Positions 33,033-42,283 of a DNA stretch of 42,283 nucleotides are shown piece by piece. Source of the DNA: Hyphomicrobiales bacterium (GTDB lineage Bacteria > Pseudomonadota > Alphaproteobacteria > Rhizobiales > Rhizobiaceae); contig UCKS01000030.1 in NCBI GenBank assembly GCA_900473045.1, positions 1-42,283 of the forward strand, written 5' to 3'. Position 1 is the first letter of the stretch, and each line of letters starts with the position of its first letter. The position numbers and the translations under genes were made by a program. Under the pieces are notes generated by a model. It saw only the letters and a program-made list of their open reading frames with translations, was not told where the DNA came from and did no database searches.

Positions 33033-33443
33033 CTAGTCCCTGAAGGCGGCGACACTGCGCAGTTCAATCTTCAATTCCGGCAAACCAAGAACCTCAATCC
33101 CCAGCGCCGTCCAGGCCGGAAAGTTCGACGTGAGATGTTTGTTCTTCACTTCGATGAACTGCGCGAAGTTATTCGGCATATCTACGTGGTAGCTGTAGAT
33201 TTCTACCAGATCGTCTTTCGTAAGCCCAACCCACCGGAGGATTTCAAACGTGCGTTGAAAAACGATATCGGTCTGTTCTTTGATATCTTCGGGGCACGAT
33301 CCGTCTGGCCGAAGTGCAATCTGCCCTGAAATGAAAAGTAGGCCGCCGGCACGAACAGCTGGCGCATAGCCGTACTGTTCAAACACCTGGTGGCCACCGA
33401 AGAGCTTAGCGTCTGCTGGGACTTGGATAATTTGTCGAGACAT
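33033..33443 (-). CDS. RidA family protein (second)
   Basis: The 136-residue product has the compact RidA length and the marks YAPAVRAGGLLFISGQIALRPDG near residue 27, VFQRTFEILRWVGL and FPAWTALGIEVLGLPELKIELRSVAA. The family position of the catalytic Arg (usually R-x-x-V/A in PARxxVxxxxLP) reads PAWTALGIEVLGLP, so Arg is replaced by Trp. This suggests it is not an imine deaminase of the archetypal kind. AAGGA lies 7 nt before ATG 33443. It stands 280 bp upstream of the end of the second pntB and converges with the acetolactate synthase gene. RidA proteins typically quench intermediates of PLP enzymes. Confidence 0.82.
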   Translation of the reverse strand: MSRQIIQVPADAKLFGGHQVFEQYGYAPAVRAGGLLFISGQIALRPDGSCPEDIKEQTDIVFQRTFEILRWVGLTKDDLVEIYSYHVDMPNNFAQFIEVKNKHLTSNFPAWTALGIEVLGLPELKIELRSVAAFRD

Positions 33444-33725
33444 CACATGATCCTTGTTGTCGTGATCTGCTGGTGCATAGAAAGCCTTGCGGTCTTTTCA
33501 TGATCGCTACACCGAGCAAACGACAAATTTCCCTCACAAATCGCCATAGCTTTGATCGAGGCGTTTCATCGACCTCAAATGTGCGTGGGCAGCAATCGCT
33601 AACAAAAACGTGAATTCTCGTTACCGCCAAATCTCCGAAACGGGGTCACGCCACACGCTTTTTGGTATAGCCGCTGCGGCAGAGCTCAGGTCAGTAAACC
33701 CAGCCGCAGCGTCCCGGACCTGGCG

Positions 33726-35159
33726 TTACGAGACCAGGTGCACGAGCTGGCCAACACTGGTTTTGGCGTCGCCGTAAAACATGCGCGTGTTGTCTTTGAA
33801 GAAAAGTGGGTTCTCGATTCCCGAGTAACCAGTCCCCTGCCCGCGCTTTGAGACAAACACTTGCTTGGCCTTCCACACCTCGAGGACGGGCATGCCGGCG
33901 ATCGGAGAATTTGGGTCTTCCTGAGCTGCCGGATTAACAATGTCATTAGATCCGATGACGATCACCACGTCCGTGGTAGCAAAGTCATCATTAATTTCAT
34001 CCATTTCGAGAACGATATCGTAAGGAACCTTGGCTTCCGCCAGCAACACATTCATGTGCCCGGGCAACCGACCAGCGACAGGATGGATTGCAAATCGAAC
34101 CACTTTTCCGGCCGCACGCAGCTTCCGGGTGAGTTCAGAAACTGCCTGTTGGGCTTGAGCCACCGCCATACCATACCCCGGAACAATAACGACGCTATCA
34201 GCATCGTTTAATGCAGAAGCGACTCCGTCCGCATCGATAGCGATCTGTTCACCGTGAATTTCCATGACGGGGCCGGTGGCGCCGCCGAAGCCGCCAAGTA
34301 TGACGGAGACAAAAGAGCGGTTCATTGCCTTGCACATGATGTATGACAAGATCGCGCCCGAAGAGCCAACCAGAGCGCCGGTGACGATCAAAAGATCATT
34401 CCCGAGCGTAAAGCCGATCGCAGCAGCGGCCCAACCCGAGTAGCTATTCAGCATCGATACCACGACCGGCATATCTGCACCGCCGATGCCCATGATCAGG
34501 TGACAACCTATGAAAAATGCGAGACACGTCATCAGAGCTAGCGACCATACGTCCGCGCCATGGACGTATAAAAACAACAACAAAAGAGAGAGAAGGGCGG
34601 CGCTTGCGTTGAGAAAGTGCCCGCCAGGCAGCTTTTTCGCTTTGCCACTCAGCTTGCCAGCAAGCTTACCGAAAGCGATCACTGATCCAGTGAAGGTGAC
34701 CGCACCAATGAAGATTCCGAGGAAAACCTCTACCTTCATAATCTTGAGCTCAAGAGGCTCTTTGTGGGCAAGAAGGCCGGCAAACCCGTTTAGCAGGCTG
34801 CGGGCCGTTTCATCCATCGCAGCAACTCGGGCTGCCTCGATGTGAGCATTATAACCAATGAAAACTGCCGCGAGCCCGACGAATGAGTGGAGTGCAGCAA
34901 CGAGTTGCGGCATCTCGGTCATCTGCACCCGCCTTGCTAGGACAGTTCCAAGGAAGGACCCGACGACTATCGTTGCGGCGATGATGGTCCAATTGCCTAC
35001 ACCGGGCGCGGCGACGGTGGCTACGATAGCCAGCGCCATGCCGAAGATGCCGTACCAGACGGCACGCTTTGCGCTCTCTTGTCCTGACAACCCTCCAAGA
35101 GAGAGGATGAAAAGGATGGCGGCGGATATATACGCCGCCGAAACAATACCGATTGCCAT
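33726..35159 (-). CDS. pntB: NAD(P) transhydrogenase subunit beta (second copy)
   Basis: Same role as the gene at 4056-5489, and also 477 residues. The NADP-binding domain III is almost the same protein, including [13 protein letters not shown] and [14 protein letters not shown]. The first 230 residues, which form the membrane domain, differ at many positions (for example [18 protein letters not shown] against [18 protein letters not shown]). ATG 35159 has AGGAGA about 8 nt upstream; a TTG at 35165 is less likely. It follows its pntA by 20 bp. Direct nucleotide comparison by eye shows about four-fifths identity with the first copy, so the duplication is old or the copies came from different sources. 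Confidence 0.93.
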   Translation of the reverse strand: MAIGIVSAAYISAAILFILSLGGLSGQESAKRAVWYGIFGMALAIVATVAAPGVGNWTIIAATIVVGSFLGTVLARRVQMTEMPQLVAALHSFVGLAAVFIGYNAHIEAARVAAMDETARSLLNGFAGLLAHKEPLELKIMKVEVFLGIFIGAVTFTGSVIAFGKLAGKLSGKAKKLPGGHFLNASAALLSLLLLFLYVHGADVWSLALMTCLAFFIGCHLIMGIGGADMPVVVSMLNSYSGWAAAAIGFTLGNDLLIVTGALVGSSGAILSYIMCKAMNRSFVSVILGGFGGATGPVMEIHGEQIAIDADGVASALNDADSVVIVPGYGMAVAQAQQAVSELTRKLRAAGKVVRFAIHPVAGRLPGHMNVLLAEAKVPYDIVLEMDEINDDFATTDVVIVIGSNDIVNPAAQEDPNSPIAGMPVLEVWKAKQVFVSKRGQGTGYSGIENPLFFKDNTRMFYGDAKTSVGQLVHLVS

Positions 35160-35179
35160 TATCAAATTCTCCTAAGTGA

Positions 35180-36751
35180 TCACGACTTCTGAAACATGGC
35201 GAGCATGCGCCGTGTCACCAGGAACCCACCGACTATGTTGATCGTCGCGACGAGAACAGAAAGTGCGGCTAGCGTAACTACCAGCCAACTACCTGAACCA
35301 ATTTGCACGACAGCACCCAAGATCACGATTCCGGAGATCGCGTTGGTCACGGCCATGAGCGGCGTGTGGAGTGAGTGCGCCACATTCCAGATTACCTGGA
35401 AGCCAATGAAGCAAGCCAGTACAAAGACCACAAAGTGACCCATGAAGCTGGCGGGTGCATACGCTCCTACCAAAATGAGAAGCACAGTGCCGATCGCAAG
35501 GAGGTTGCCCTGCACTATGGTTTGTGCCTCAAATGCTGCTCTCTCTTTGGCCCGCCTCTCTTCGGGGGTAGGCTCAACGACCTTCTCTCTCGGCTTTTGG
35601 GGTGCGATTGCCCGGACTTTAGGCGGCGGTGGCGGATACGTGACAGCACCGTCAAACGTTATGGTTGCGCCGCGTATTACGTCGTCGTCCATGTTATGGA
35701 CAATTTTGCCGTCTTTTAATGGCGTTAGATCCGTCAGCATGTGGCGGACATTGGTTGAATAGAGGGTCGATGATTGCGCCGCCATGCGGCTGGGAAAATC
35801 TGTGTAACCGACGACGATAACTCCATTATCGGAGACGATGCGCTGGTCCGGGATGGTGAGGTCGCAATTACCGCCCCGTTCGGCCGCAAGATCGACGATG
35901 ACCGACCCCGGTTTCATGGCTGCGACCATATCTGCTAACCAAAGTTTGGGCGCATCCCGTCCCGGGATTAAGGCGGTCGTAATTACGATATCAATTTCAG
36001 GCGCCATTTCCCTGAACTTAGAGAGTTGCTTCTCCCGGAACTCTACGGAAGACGGCGCTGCATATCCGCCGTTGGAAGCGCCATCCTGTTGGCTTTCTGT
36101 GAAGTCGAGGAAGACAAACTTTGCGCCCATCGACTCAATTTGTTCAGCGACTTCGGGGCGAACGTCGAAAGCGTACGTGATCGCACCGAGCGATGTTGCT
36201 GTGCCGATTGCAGCTAGACCAGCTACGCCAGCGCCAATGACCAGTACCTTTGCTGGCGGCACTTTGCCGGCTGCTGTGACTTGTCCGGTAAAGAACCGGC
36301 CGAAATTGCTTCCCGCTTCAATGACTGCACGGTATCCGGCGATGTTGGCCATCGAGGAAAGTGCGTCCATTTTTTGGGCTCGCGAAATGCGCGGCACCAT
36401 ATCCATGGCAATAACATTGACGCCCCTGCCCCTGGCTTCCTCCAGAAGGCCAGCATTCTGAGCCGGGTAGAAGAAGGAGATCAGCGTCTTCCCGCGATTT
36501 AAGCTCTGTAATTCGTCCGCCTCGGGAGGACGAACCTTGGCGACCACATCGGCCTTGTCGTAAACAACTGAAGGACTGTTCGCCACCGTGACACCTGCAG
36601 CTGCGTACGCATCGTCTGAGAAACCAGCGAGCCTGCCGGCCCCTGTCTCGATAATGCATTCGTAACCTAGCGCCATCAGCTGCTTCGCGCTTTCGGGCGT
36701 CATCGCTACACGCGCCTCGTTCTGCTTCTCTTTTACGACCCCTACGATCAT
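35180..36751 (-). CDS. pntA: NAD(P) transhydrogenase subunit alpha, fused form (second copy)
   Basis: The 523-residue product starts MIVGVVKEKQNEARVAMTPE and carries [13 protein letters not shown], the TFYP-like ISFFYPAQN segment and the C-terminal membrane part, ending in the same [12 protein letters not shown] as the first copy. Its linker (about residues 370-415) is Pro-rich and acidic rather than Lys-rich. ATG 36751 has GGAG about 6 nt upstream. A longer open frame to 36883 would add 44 residues of low complexity and is not supported. It begins 186 bp downstream of the epimerase gene and so may have its own promoter. Confidence 0.92.
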   Translation of the reverse strand: MIVGVVKEKQNEARVAMTPESAKQLMALGYECIIETGAGRLAGFSDDAYAAAGVTVANSPSVVYDKADVVAKVRPPEADELQSLNRGKTLISFFYPAQNAGLLEEARGRGVNVIAMDMVPRISRAQKMDALSSMANIAGYRAVIEAGSNFGRFFTGQVTAAGKVPPAKVLVIGAGVAGLAAIGTATSLGAITYAFDVRPEVAEQIESMGAKFVFLDFTESQQDGASNGGYAAPSSVEFREKQLSKFREMAPEIDIVITTALIPGRDAPKLWLADMVAAMKPGSVIVDLAAERGGNCDLTIPDQRIVSDNGVIVVGYTDFPSRMAAQSSTLYSTNVRHMLTDLTPLKDGKIVHNMDDDVIRGATITFDGAVTYPPPPPKVRAIAPQKPREKVVEPTPEERRAKERAAFEAQTIVQGNLLAIGTVLLILVGAYAPASFMGHFVVFVLACFIGFQVIWNVAHSLHTPLMAVTNAISGIVILGAVVQIGSGSWLVVTLAALSVLVATINIVGGFLVTRRMLAMFQKS

Positions 36752-36937
36752 CTCATCTCCTCTCTCTTTACGCCGAGTGCTATTGGCCGTGTTTGCAGCG
36801 TTTGACCCTCTCTCATTTCGGAGAGAGTCATCCGCAAGCCAGCTGGTTGCAGGTTTATCAATAGATATTCGGTGGTTACCCAACGTCGGGCCTTGCCAAC
36901 GATAGTATTCAAGTTGGGAACGCGACTTCAGACACGC

Positions 36938-37354
36938 TTACAAGTCTGCGTTCTTCGCCTGTTCAAATTCCACGAGAGTTCCGAGGAAGTCCGCTGGATG
37001 AGCAAACAAAACAGGAAGGCCATGCGCGCCAATTTTCGGGTCGCCAGAGCCTAGTATTCGTGCACCGGCCTCAGAAACCATCCTGCTTGTCTCGTGAATG
37101 TCGTCCACCTCAAAGCAAATATGGTGGATGCCCCCCGAAGGGTTTCTCGCAAGAAATGACTTGATTGGAGAGTCCTGTCCCAGCGGGTGGAGAAGTTCGA
37201 TCTTGGTATTCGGGAGATTTATGAAAGCGACTGTTACACCGTGGTCAGGTAAATCCTGCGGCTGGGTAACCTGGGCACCGATTTTCTCGTACAGGGCTAC
37301 CGCCGCGTAGAGATCCGGCACTGCGATAGCAATATGATTTACGGGTCCGAGCAT
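36938..37354 (-). CDS. mce: methylmalonyl-CoA epimerase
   Basis: Converts (S)- to (R)-methylmalonyl-CoA between the carboxylase and the mutase. The 138-residue product is a vicinal-oxygen-chelate protein with the metal-ligand His in NHIAIAV (residue 7), the ELLHPLGQDSP block, and the second His in GGIHHICFEVDD. A further Glu follows in GTLVEFEQ. The length is standard for the family. GAGG lies 4 nt before ATG 37354. The gene begins 6 bp after the stop of the mutase gene, so both are co-transcribed. Confidence 0.92.
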   Translation of the reverse strand: MLGPVNHIAIAVPDLYAAVALYEKIGAQVTQPQDLPDHGVTVAFINLPNTKIELLHPLGQDSPIKSFLARNPSGGIHHICFEVDDIHETSRMVSEAGARILGSGDPKIGAHGLPVLFAHPADFLGTLVEFEQAKNADL

Positions 37355-37360
37355 GATACC

Positions 37361-39502
37361 TCACTGATTGCGCAACTTGCCCTGCATCAAATCAATGATG
37401 GCGCGAGCAGCTTCAAGGACGTTTGTGCCCGGTCCAAAGACCGCTGACACGCCATTTTGAAGGAGAAATTCGTAATCCTGACGAGGAATAACTCCGCCGA
37501 CGACAACGATGATATGCTCGGCTCCACGCTCTCTCAGCGCATTCACCAACTGCGGGGCGAGTGTCTTATGGCCAGCCGCAAGGGATGACATACCCACGAC
37601 ATGAACCCGGCTCTTCACGGCCATCTCGGCCGCCTCTTCCGGCGTTTGGAACAACGGTCCGGCCAAAACCTCGAAGCCAATGTCACCAAAAGCAGATGCG
37701 ATGATCTTCGCACCCCGATCGTGGCCGTCCTGACCAAGCTTAGCGACCATGATTTTTGGCTTGACCGAAAGGCTCTTTGTAAATTCGCCTAGGCGCGCGA
37801 CTAGCGTCGTGTATTCCGGGTCGGTTCCGTAGGCGGGGCCGTACACGTCTGTAACGACTTCCGGTGTGGCTGCATGATCACCGAACACAACTCGCATCGC
37901 ATCCGAAATTTCACCCACTGTCGCGCGTGCCCGGGCAGCTTCGACCGCCGCTCCTAGAAGATTTCCAACACCAGTGCGGGCAACTTCCGAAAGCTCCGAC
38001 AGCGCTGCACTGACGACAGTAGCGTCGCGACGACGCTTCGTTTCCTTAATCCTCTTGATTTGTGCAAGGCGGACGGCAGCGTTGTCGATGTCTAGAATGT
38101 CCAGAGCGTCTTCGTTTTCGAGCCGATACTTGTTAACGCCGACGATTACCTCTTCACCACGATCAACGGCGGCTTGGCGGCGGGTCGCTGCCTCTTCGAT
38201 TCTGCGCTTTGGCATGCCGGTTTCGACCGCTTGAGTCATGCCGCCTAGAGCTTCGACTTCCTCGATGAGCTCCCAAGCCTGTTTCGCTAATTCGTCGGTA
38301 AGGGTCTCAACATAGTAGGAACCGGCGAGCGGATCGACCACCCTGGTCACACCAGTCTCGTGCTGCAAAATTAGCTGGGTATTGCGGGCGATACGCGCGG
38401 AGAATTCGGTTGGGAGCGCGATAGCCTCATCCAAAGCGTTCGTGTGCAGCGATTGGGTGCCACCTAGAGCAGCCGAAAGTGCCTCGTAGGCTGTGCGGAT
38501 GACGTTATTGTAAGGATCCTGTTCTTGAAGGGAGACGCCAGACGTTTGGCAATGGGTGCGCAACATCAGCGAAGAGGCCTTCTGAGGCTTGAACTCTTCC
38601 ATGATCCTCGTCCATAACAGGCGCGCCGCGCGGAGCTTTGCCGCCTCCATGAAGAAGTTCATCCCGATCGCAAAGAAGAAAGACAGACGCCCTGCAAATT
38701 CATCGACGTTGAGGCCTTTGGCTAGAGCCGCGCGGACGTATTCACGTCCATCCGCCAACGTGAAAGCCAGTTCTTGCACGAGCGTCGAGCCGGCCTCTTG
38801 CATATGGTAGCCAGAGATCGAGATCGAGTTAAACTTGGGCATCTCCTTCGCGGTGTATTCTATGATATCCGCGATAATTCTCATTGAGGGCTCGGGTGGA
38901 TAAATATAGGTGTTGCGCACCATAAATTCTTTGAGAATGTCGTTCTGTATCGTCCCAGAAAGCATTGATTTCGCTACGCCTTGCTCCTCGCCTGCCACGA
39001 TGAAATTCGCAAGAATAGGAATAACTGCTCCGTTCATGGTCATCGAGACGGACATTTCTGCGAGGGGGATCCCGTCGAAGAGGATCTTCATATCCTCAAC
39101 GCTGTCGATCGCTACACCCGCCTTGCCGACATCACCCTCTACCCGAGGATGATCACTGTCGTAGCCACGATGGGTGGCTAGGTCGAATGCAACAGAAAGC
39201 CCCTTTTGACCTGCTGCCAGATTGCGTTTGTAGAAGGCATTCGACGCCTCAGCGGTTGAGAAACCGGCATATTGACGTATAGTCCAAGGGCGACCAGCGT
39301 ACATGGTAGCACGTGGTCCGCGCGTGAACGGGGCAAAACCTGGCAGGGAATTGAGATGATTGACGTTCTTTAGGTCGTCCTGCGTATAGAGCGGCTTTAT
39401 CGCAATGCCTTCAGGCGTATTCCAGATCAGACCCTCCGCAGGAGACTTCAGCTCGCGAGTTGCCAACGCCTCCCAGTCTGCAAGTGTTTTGTCGCCTGAC
39501 AT
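37361..39502 (-). CDS. scpA: methylmalonyl-CoA mutase (B12-dependent, single-chain type)
   Basis: Adenosylcobalamin-dependent rearrangement of (R)-methylmalonyl-CoA to succinyl-CoA. The 713-residue product has the long catalytic TIM barrel with [23 protein letters not shown] near residue 65, a mark of the catalytic chain, and [13 protein letters not shown]. The C-terminal B12-binding domain shows [10 protein letters not shown] (the D-x-H-x-x-G cobalt ligand) and [12 protein letters not shown] 39502 overlaps the stop of pccA as TGATG, indicating translational coupling. The enzyme is full length and homodimeric by family, so it needs no second subunit gene. Confidence 0.95.
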   Translation of the reverse strand: MSGDKTLADWEALATRELKSPAEGLIWNTPEGIAIKPLYTQDDLKNVNHLNSLPGFAPFTRGPRATMYAGRPWTIRQYAGFSTAEASNAFYKRNLAAGQKGLSVAFDLATHRGYDSDHPRVEGDVGKAGVAIDSVEDMKILFDGIPLAEMSVSMTMNGAVIPILANFIVAGEEQGVAKSMLSGTIQNDILKEFMVRNTYIYPPEPSMRIIADIIEYTAKEMPKFNSISISGYHMQEAGSTLVQELAFTLADGREYVRAALAKGLNVDEFAGRLSFFFAIGMNFFMEAAKLRAARLLWTRIMEEFKPQKASSLMLRTHCQTSGVSLQEQDPYNNVIRTAYEALSAALGGTQSLHTNALDEAIALPTEFSARIARNTQLILQHETGVTRVVDPLAGSYYVETLTDELAKQAWELIEEVEALGGMTQAVETGMPKRRIEEAATRRQAAVDRGEEVIVGVNKYRLENEDALDILDIDNAAVRLAQIKRIKETKRRRDATVVSAALSELSEVARTGVGNLLGAAVEAARARATVGEISDAMRVVFGDHAATPEVVTDVYGPAYGTDPEYTTLVARLGEFTKSLSVKPKIMVAKLGQDGHDRGAKIIASAFGDIGFEVLAGPLFQTPEEAAEMAVKSRVHVVGMSSLAAGHKTLAPQLVNALRERGAEHIIVVVGGVIPRQDYEFLLQNGVSAVFGPGTNVLEAARAIIDLMQGKLRNQ

Positions 39503-41502
39503 CACTCGAACTCCATGATCAACTCATCGACTGCAAAACTTTGGCCAGCCGTCGCCGCTACACGCTTCACCTTACCGCGCCGCTCAGCACGCAAGGTGTT
39601 TTCCATCTTCATTGCTTCGACAGTAGCGAGAACTTGGCCGGCCTCGACAGCATCACCTTCCCTGACCGCGACGAAGGTGATGATGCCCGGCATCGGGCAA
39701 AGCAACATCTTAGAGGTGTCCGCCGGCTTCTTGATTGGCATCAGCGCCGCGAGCTGCGCAACGCGCGGTTCACGCACGTGAACAACGACATCTATGCCTC
39801 GCCAGCGCAGGCGAATGCCAGTTCCAGATAGTGAAATTTTAACACCCATCTGCTCGCCGCCGACATTGAAAGCGGCATGGCTCTCGCCCGGCTTCCACGT
39901 TCCCTCTACGCGCACGGCGGCGTTCGTAAATTGCACTATTCCCCCTTCCGGCGAGGGATCGAATGCGATGTCGAAGAAATTATCACCGACCTTCGCAACC
40001 CAGCTTCGGCCGATAATCCGCCTATGATTACCGATCGTCCCCGAGATTTGGACTGCGCGGCTTTGGATCGCGTGATTGATGAGAGCCGCGACGGCAGTCA
40101 ACTTGCGAGCCGCTGCCTCATCTGGCTCCACTCCATGAAACCCATCAGGGAACTCTTCCGCGATGAATGCCGTCGTAATCTTTCCGGAGCGGAACCGTTC
40201 GTGCTGCATCACGGCAGAAAGGAAGGGCAAGTTGTGTCCGATCCCGTCGACTTCGAAATCGTCGAGAGCACGACCCATCGCGTTTATGGCCGCCAACCTG
40301 TCGGGGGCCCAAGTGCAGAGCTTCGCGACCATGGGGTCATAATACATCGAAATTTCGCCGCCTTCGAAGACGCCTGTATCATTCCGCACGATAGTCCCGT
40401 CGGCGCGTTTCCCTTCCTCCGGCGGTCTGTATCGCGACAGCCGCCCAATCGACGGCAGGAAGTCTCGATAAGGATCCTCCGCATATAAACGGCTTTCGAT
40501 GGCCCACCCAGTGAGCGTTACATCGTCCTGTCCAAAGGTAAGTTGCCTGCCTGATGCGACCCTGATCATCTGCTCAACTAGATCGATCCCAGTTATCAAC
40601 TCCGTGACCGGATGCTCCACCTGCAGGCGAGTGTTCATTTCAAGAAAGTAGAAGTTTCGCTCGCCATCGACGATGAACTCCACCGTTCCGGCCGAATGGT
40701 AGCCAACGGCTTTTGCAAGGGCGACCGCCTGTTCGCCCATCGCTTTTCGGGTCGCCTCGTCGAGGAACGGTGACGGCGCTTCTTCAATGACTTTCTGATT
40801 GCGTCGCTGGATTGAGCATTCGCGTTCACCGAGATAAAGCACGGTACCATGCTTGTCTCCGAGAACCTGGATCTCGATGTGGCGTGGCTGTGTGACAAAT
40901 TTCTCGATAAAGATACGATCGTCACCGAACGAATTTTTGGCTTCGTTTTTCGACGCCTGGAAACCCTCGCGCGCATCAGCATCGTTCCACGCAATGCGCA
41001 TCCCCTTCCCGCCGCCCCCGGCCGACGCTTTAATCATCACCGGATACCCAATTGATGACGATATTCGAACCGCCTCTTCCGCATCCGCGATCAGGTCCAT
41101 GTGGCCCGGCACTGTGGATACACCTGCCTCCGCCGCGAGCTTCTTGGAGGTAATCTTATCGCCCATGGCCTGAATCGCGCCCACCGGCGGCCCAATAAAG
41201 ACGATACCTTCTTTGGCCAGTGCTTCAGCAAAAACCGGATTTTCTGACAGGAATCCGTAACCCGGATGAACGGCATCTGCGCCGGTCACGCGGACTGCAT
41301 CAAGGATTTTATCGATCACGATATAGGATTGGTTTGAGGGCGCGGCGCCGATATTAACCGCCTCGTCGGCCATCTTCACATGAAGCGCATCCACGTCAGC
41401 GTCAGAGTAGACTGCTACGGTTGCAATACCCATTTTCCTGGCCGTCTTGATTACACGGCAGGCGATTTCACCACGGTTCGCGATCAGAATTTTCTTGAAC
41501 AT
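39502..41502 (-). CDS. pccA: propionyl-CoA carboxylase alpha subunit (biotin carboxylase plus carrier)
   Basis: ATP-dependent carboxylation of biotin and transfer towards propionyl-CoA, giving (S)-methylmalonyl-CoA with the beta subunit. The 666-residue product has the N-terminal biotin carboxylase domain ([28 protein letters not shown] and [13 protein letters not shown]) and a middle region of the carboxylase alpha type. The C-terminal biotin carrier has the lysine in EAMKMEN (about residue 632). AGGA lies 7 nt before ATG 41502. The mutase gene overlaps its stop. The beta subunit gene pccB, usually close by, is not in the window. Confidence 0.93.
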   Translation of the reverse strand: MFKKILIANRGEIACRVIKTARKMGIATVAVYSDADVDALHVKMADEAVNIGAAPSNQSYIVIDKILDAVRVTGADAVHPGYGFLSENPVFAEALAKEGIVFIGPPVGAIQAMGDKITSKKLAAEAGVSTVPGHMDLIADAEEAVRISSSIGYPVMIKASAGGGGKGMRIAWNDADAREGFQASKNEAKNSFGDDRIFIEKFVTQPRHIEIQVLGDKHGTVLYLGERECSIQRRNQKVIEEAPSPFLDEATRKAMGEQAVALAKAVGYHSAGTVEFIVDGERNFYFLEMNTRLQVEHPVTELITGIDLVEQMIRVASGRQLTFGQDDVTLTGWAIESRLYAEDPYRDFLPSIGRLSRYRPPEEGKRADGTIVRNDTGVFEGGEISMYYDPMVAKLCTWAPDRLAAINAMGRALDDFEVDGIGHNLPFLSAVMQHERFRSGKITTAFIAEEFPDGFHGVEPDEAAARKLTAVAALINHAIQSRAVQISGTIGNHRRIIGRSWVAKVGDNFFDIAFDPSPEGGIVQFTNAAVRVEGTWKPGESHAAFNVGGEQMGVKISLSGTGIRLRWRGIDVVVHVREPRVAQLAALMPIKKPADTSKMLLCPMPGIITFVAVREGDAVEAGQVLATVEAMKMENTLRAERRGKVKRVAATAGQSFAVDELIMEFE

Positions 41503-41830
41503 TGCATTATCCTGTCAGTGACGCGGTTCCTTGCGTCAGGTGTCTTTTGACATTTTTCGGTGCCGCCGAAACCTTGCGGAAGTGCTGCCTGTATTTGTGC
41601 CGTTCGAGGAAGCCCGTTATCCAACACTGTTTGTTCGCTTCTGTCCGCGCCATGTCGTTATGCGAACTCCTCCGCCCGCCTCCCGACACGTCCGGGTAGG
41701 CCGGCCTCTTTTTGATTTTCAGCGGCAATATTTTCTCACCGCCGAACTTGCCGATCCTCTATCGGGTGTAGGCGGCGGCCTTCGTGGACAGGGCCGTCGC
41801 ATGCATACCTGTCCAATCCTTATGTAGGCC
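41503..41830. other. intergenic stretch between sucD and pccA
   Basis: About 330 bp separating two genes on the minus strand. GGACAGG and CCTGTCC (about 41793-41817) can form a stem downstream of sucD, which could terminate that unit. Otherwise no gene or motif was recognised; a plus-strand frame of 98 codons (41531-41827) has no support. The pccA promoter should be here. Confidence 0.4.
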
Positions 41831-42283
41831 TCAGCCCTTGAGGACTTCGACCAGCGTCTTGCCGAGGCGCGCCGGGGAAGGCGATACCTTGATGCCAGCC
41901 GCTTCCATGGCCGAAATCTTCGATTCCGCATCGCCCTTGCCGCCGGAAACGACAGCGCCGGCATGGCCCATGGTGCGGCCCTTCGGAGCCGTGCGTCCGG
42001 CGATGAAGCCTGCCATCGGCTTCTTGCGGCCCTTCTTGGCTTCGTCGATCAGGAACTGGGCTGCATCTTCTTCAGCCGAACCACCGATTTCGCCGATCAT
42101 GATGATCGAGGTCGTGGCATCGTCGGCTAGGAACATTTCGAGCACGTCGATGAATTCCGTACCCTTGACCGGGTCGCCTCCGATGCCGACAGCCGTCGTC
42201 TGGCCAAGGCCCTCGTTCGACGTCTGGAACACGGCTTCATAGGTCAGCGTGCCGGAGCGCGACACGATGCCGACCGAACCCTT
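41831..42283 (-). CDS. sucD: succinyl-CoA synthetase alpha subunit, C-terminal part (continues beyond the window)
   Basis: Substrate-level phosphorylation step succinyl-CoA to succinate in the citric acid cycle. The window holds the last 150 or so residues. The active-site phospho-histidine is in [27 protein letters not shown] and [13 protein letters not shown] are family blocks, and the end [11 protein letters not shown] is complete. The frame runs off the right edge (reading [12 protein letters not shown] there), so the start lies outside. Rhizobial sucD is usually followed by sucA; here pccA follows, which suggests a paralogous sucCD placed with the propionyl-CoA route, or a rearrangement. 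Confidence 0.95.
   Translation of the reverse strand, partial: KGSVGIVSRSGTLTYEAVFQTSNEGLGQTTAVGIGGDPVKGTEFIDVLEMFLADDATTSIIMIGEIGGSAEEDAAQFLIDEAKKGRKKPMAGFIAGRTAPKGRTMGHAGAVVSGGKGDAESKISAMEAAGIKVSPSPARLGKTLVEVLKG

Noticed and set aside
35838..36461. 207-codon plus-strand open frame
   Set aside because: Antisense shadow of the second pntA with no domain or ribosome binding site.
39877..40488. 203-codon plus-strand open frame
   Set aside because: Antisense shadow of pccA.
1..42283. CRISPR arrays, tRNA or rRNA genes, prophage or replication origin
   Set aside because: No regularly spaced repeats, cloverleaf-type sequences, phage structural genes or rep/par genes were recognised anywhere in the window.

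Overview
The window looks like a replicon of an alphaproteobacterium of the Rhizobiales, probably Rhizobiaceae; the genus cannot be fixed by eye. Pointers are a rhizobial-type phosphatidylethanolamine N-methyltransferase (PmtA), an acetolactate synthase of rhizobial type, the biotin/B12 propionyl-CoA module and a rhizobial-looking sucD. The mixture of catabolic genes, paralogues of housekeeping genes and decayed insertion sequences suggests an accessory replicon or genomic island.

Layout. 0-1.2 kb: panD and pmtA on the minus strand. 1.9-3.4 kb: an isonitrile-hydratase-like DJ-1/PfpI protein and an OsmC-family protein, followed by a frameshifted IS630-type transposase remnant (about 3.69-3.98 kb). 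4.0-8.4 kb, minus strand: a first proton-translocating transhydrogenase (pntB, pntA) directly downstream of an FrhB/FdhB-family iron-sulfur flavoprotein. 8.9-14.7 kb, plus strand: a branched-chain-type ABC importer (binding protein, two permeases, two ATPases) followed by a DenD-like dehydrogenase. 15.1-19.8 kb, plus strand: an FMNH2-type LLM monooxygenase, a 4-hydroxyacetophenone-monooxygenase-like Baeyer-Villiger enzyme and a Tat-exported SxxK serine hydrolase. About 20.0-20.6 kb: a second decayed IS630 transposase. 20.6-24.2 kb: a CHA-aldolase/RraA-family protein (minus), then a flavin reductase fused to a MarR-like domain, a RidA protein and an FAH-family hydrolase (plus). 24.7-25.5 kb: a GntR/HutC regulator (minus). 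26.1-27.9 kb: a second DJ-1/PfpI protein and ybiB. 28.2-30.0 kb: SCO1, CtaG-type and small membrane proteins of cytochrome oxidase assembly. 30.9-32.7 kb: an acetolactate synthase paralogue with a Trp-to-Leu change at the herbicide/acceptor site. 33.0 kb: a second RidA. 33.7-36.8 kb: a second pntAB. 36.9-42.3 kb: methylmalonyl-CoA epimerase, methylmalonyl-CoA mutase, pccA and the 3' part of sucD.

The main discovery candidate is the 8.4-25.6 kb block. It encodes uptake, FMNH2- and FAD-dependent monooxygenation, ester hydrolysis, C-C lyase steps and a dedicated GntR regulator. Six promoter regions in this block, including that of the regulator, carry variants of the 12-bp palindrome TCCTATATAGGA (8454, 8788, 14925, 21345, 21530, 25551). 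I read this as one GntR-controlled regulon for import and oxidation of an unidentified ketone- or ring-containing compound. The operator in front of the FrhB-like gene may also control the first pntAB copy, which could supply NADPH to the monooxygenases. At the right end, pccA, mutase, epimerase and sucD form a propionyl-CoA-to-succinate route. No tRNA, rRNA, CRISPR, phage or replication genes were seen.
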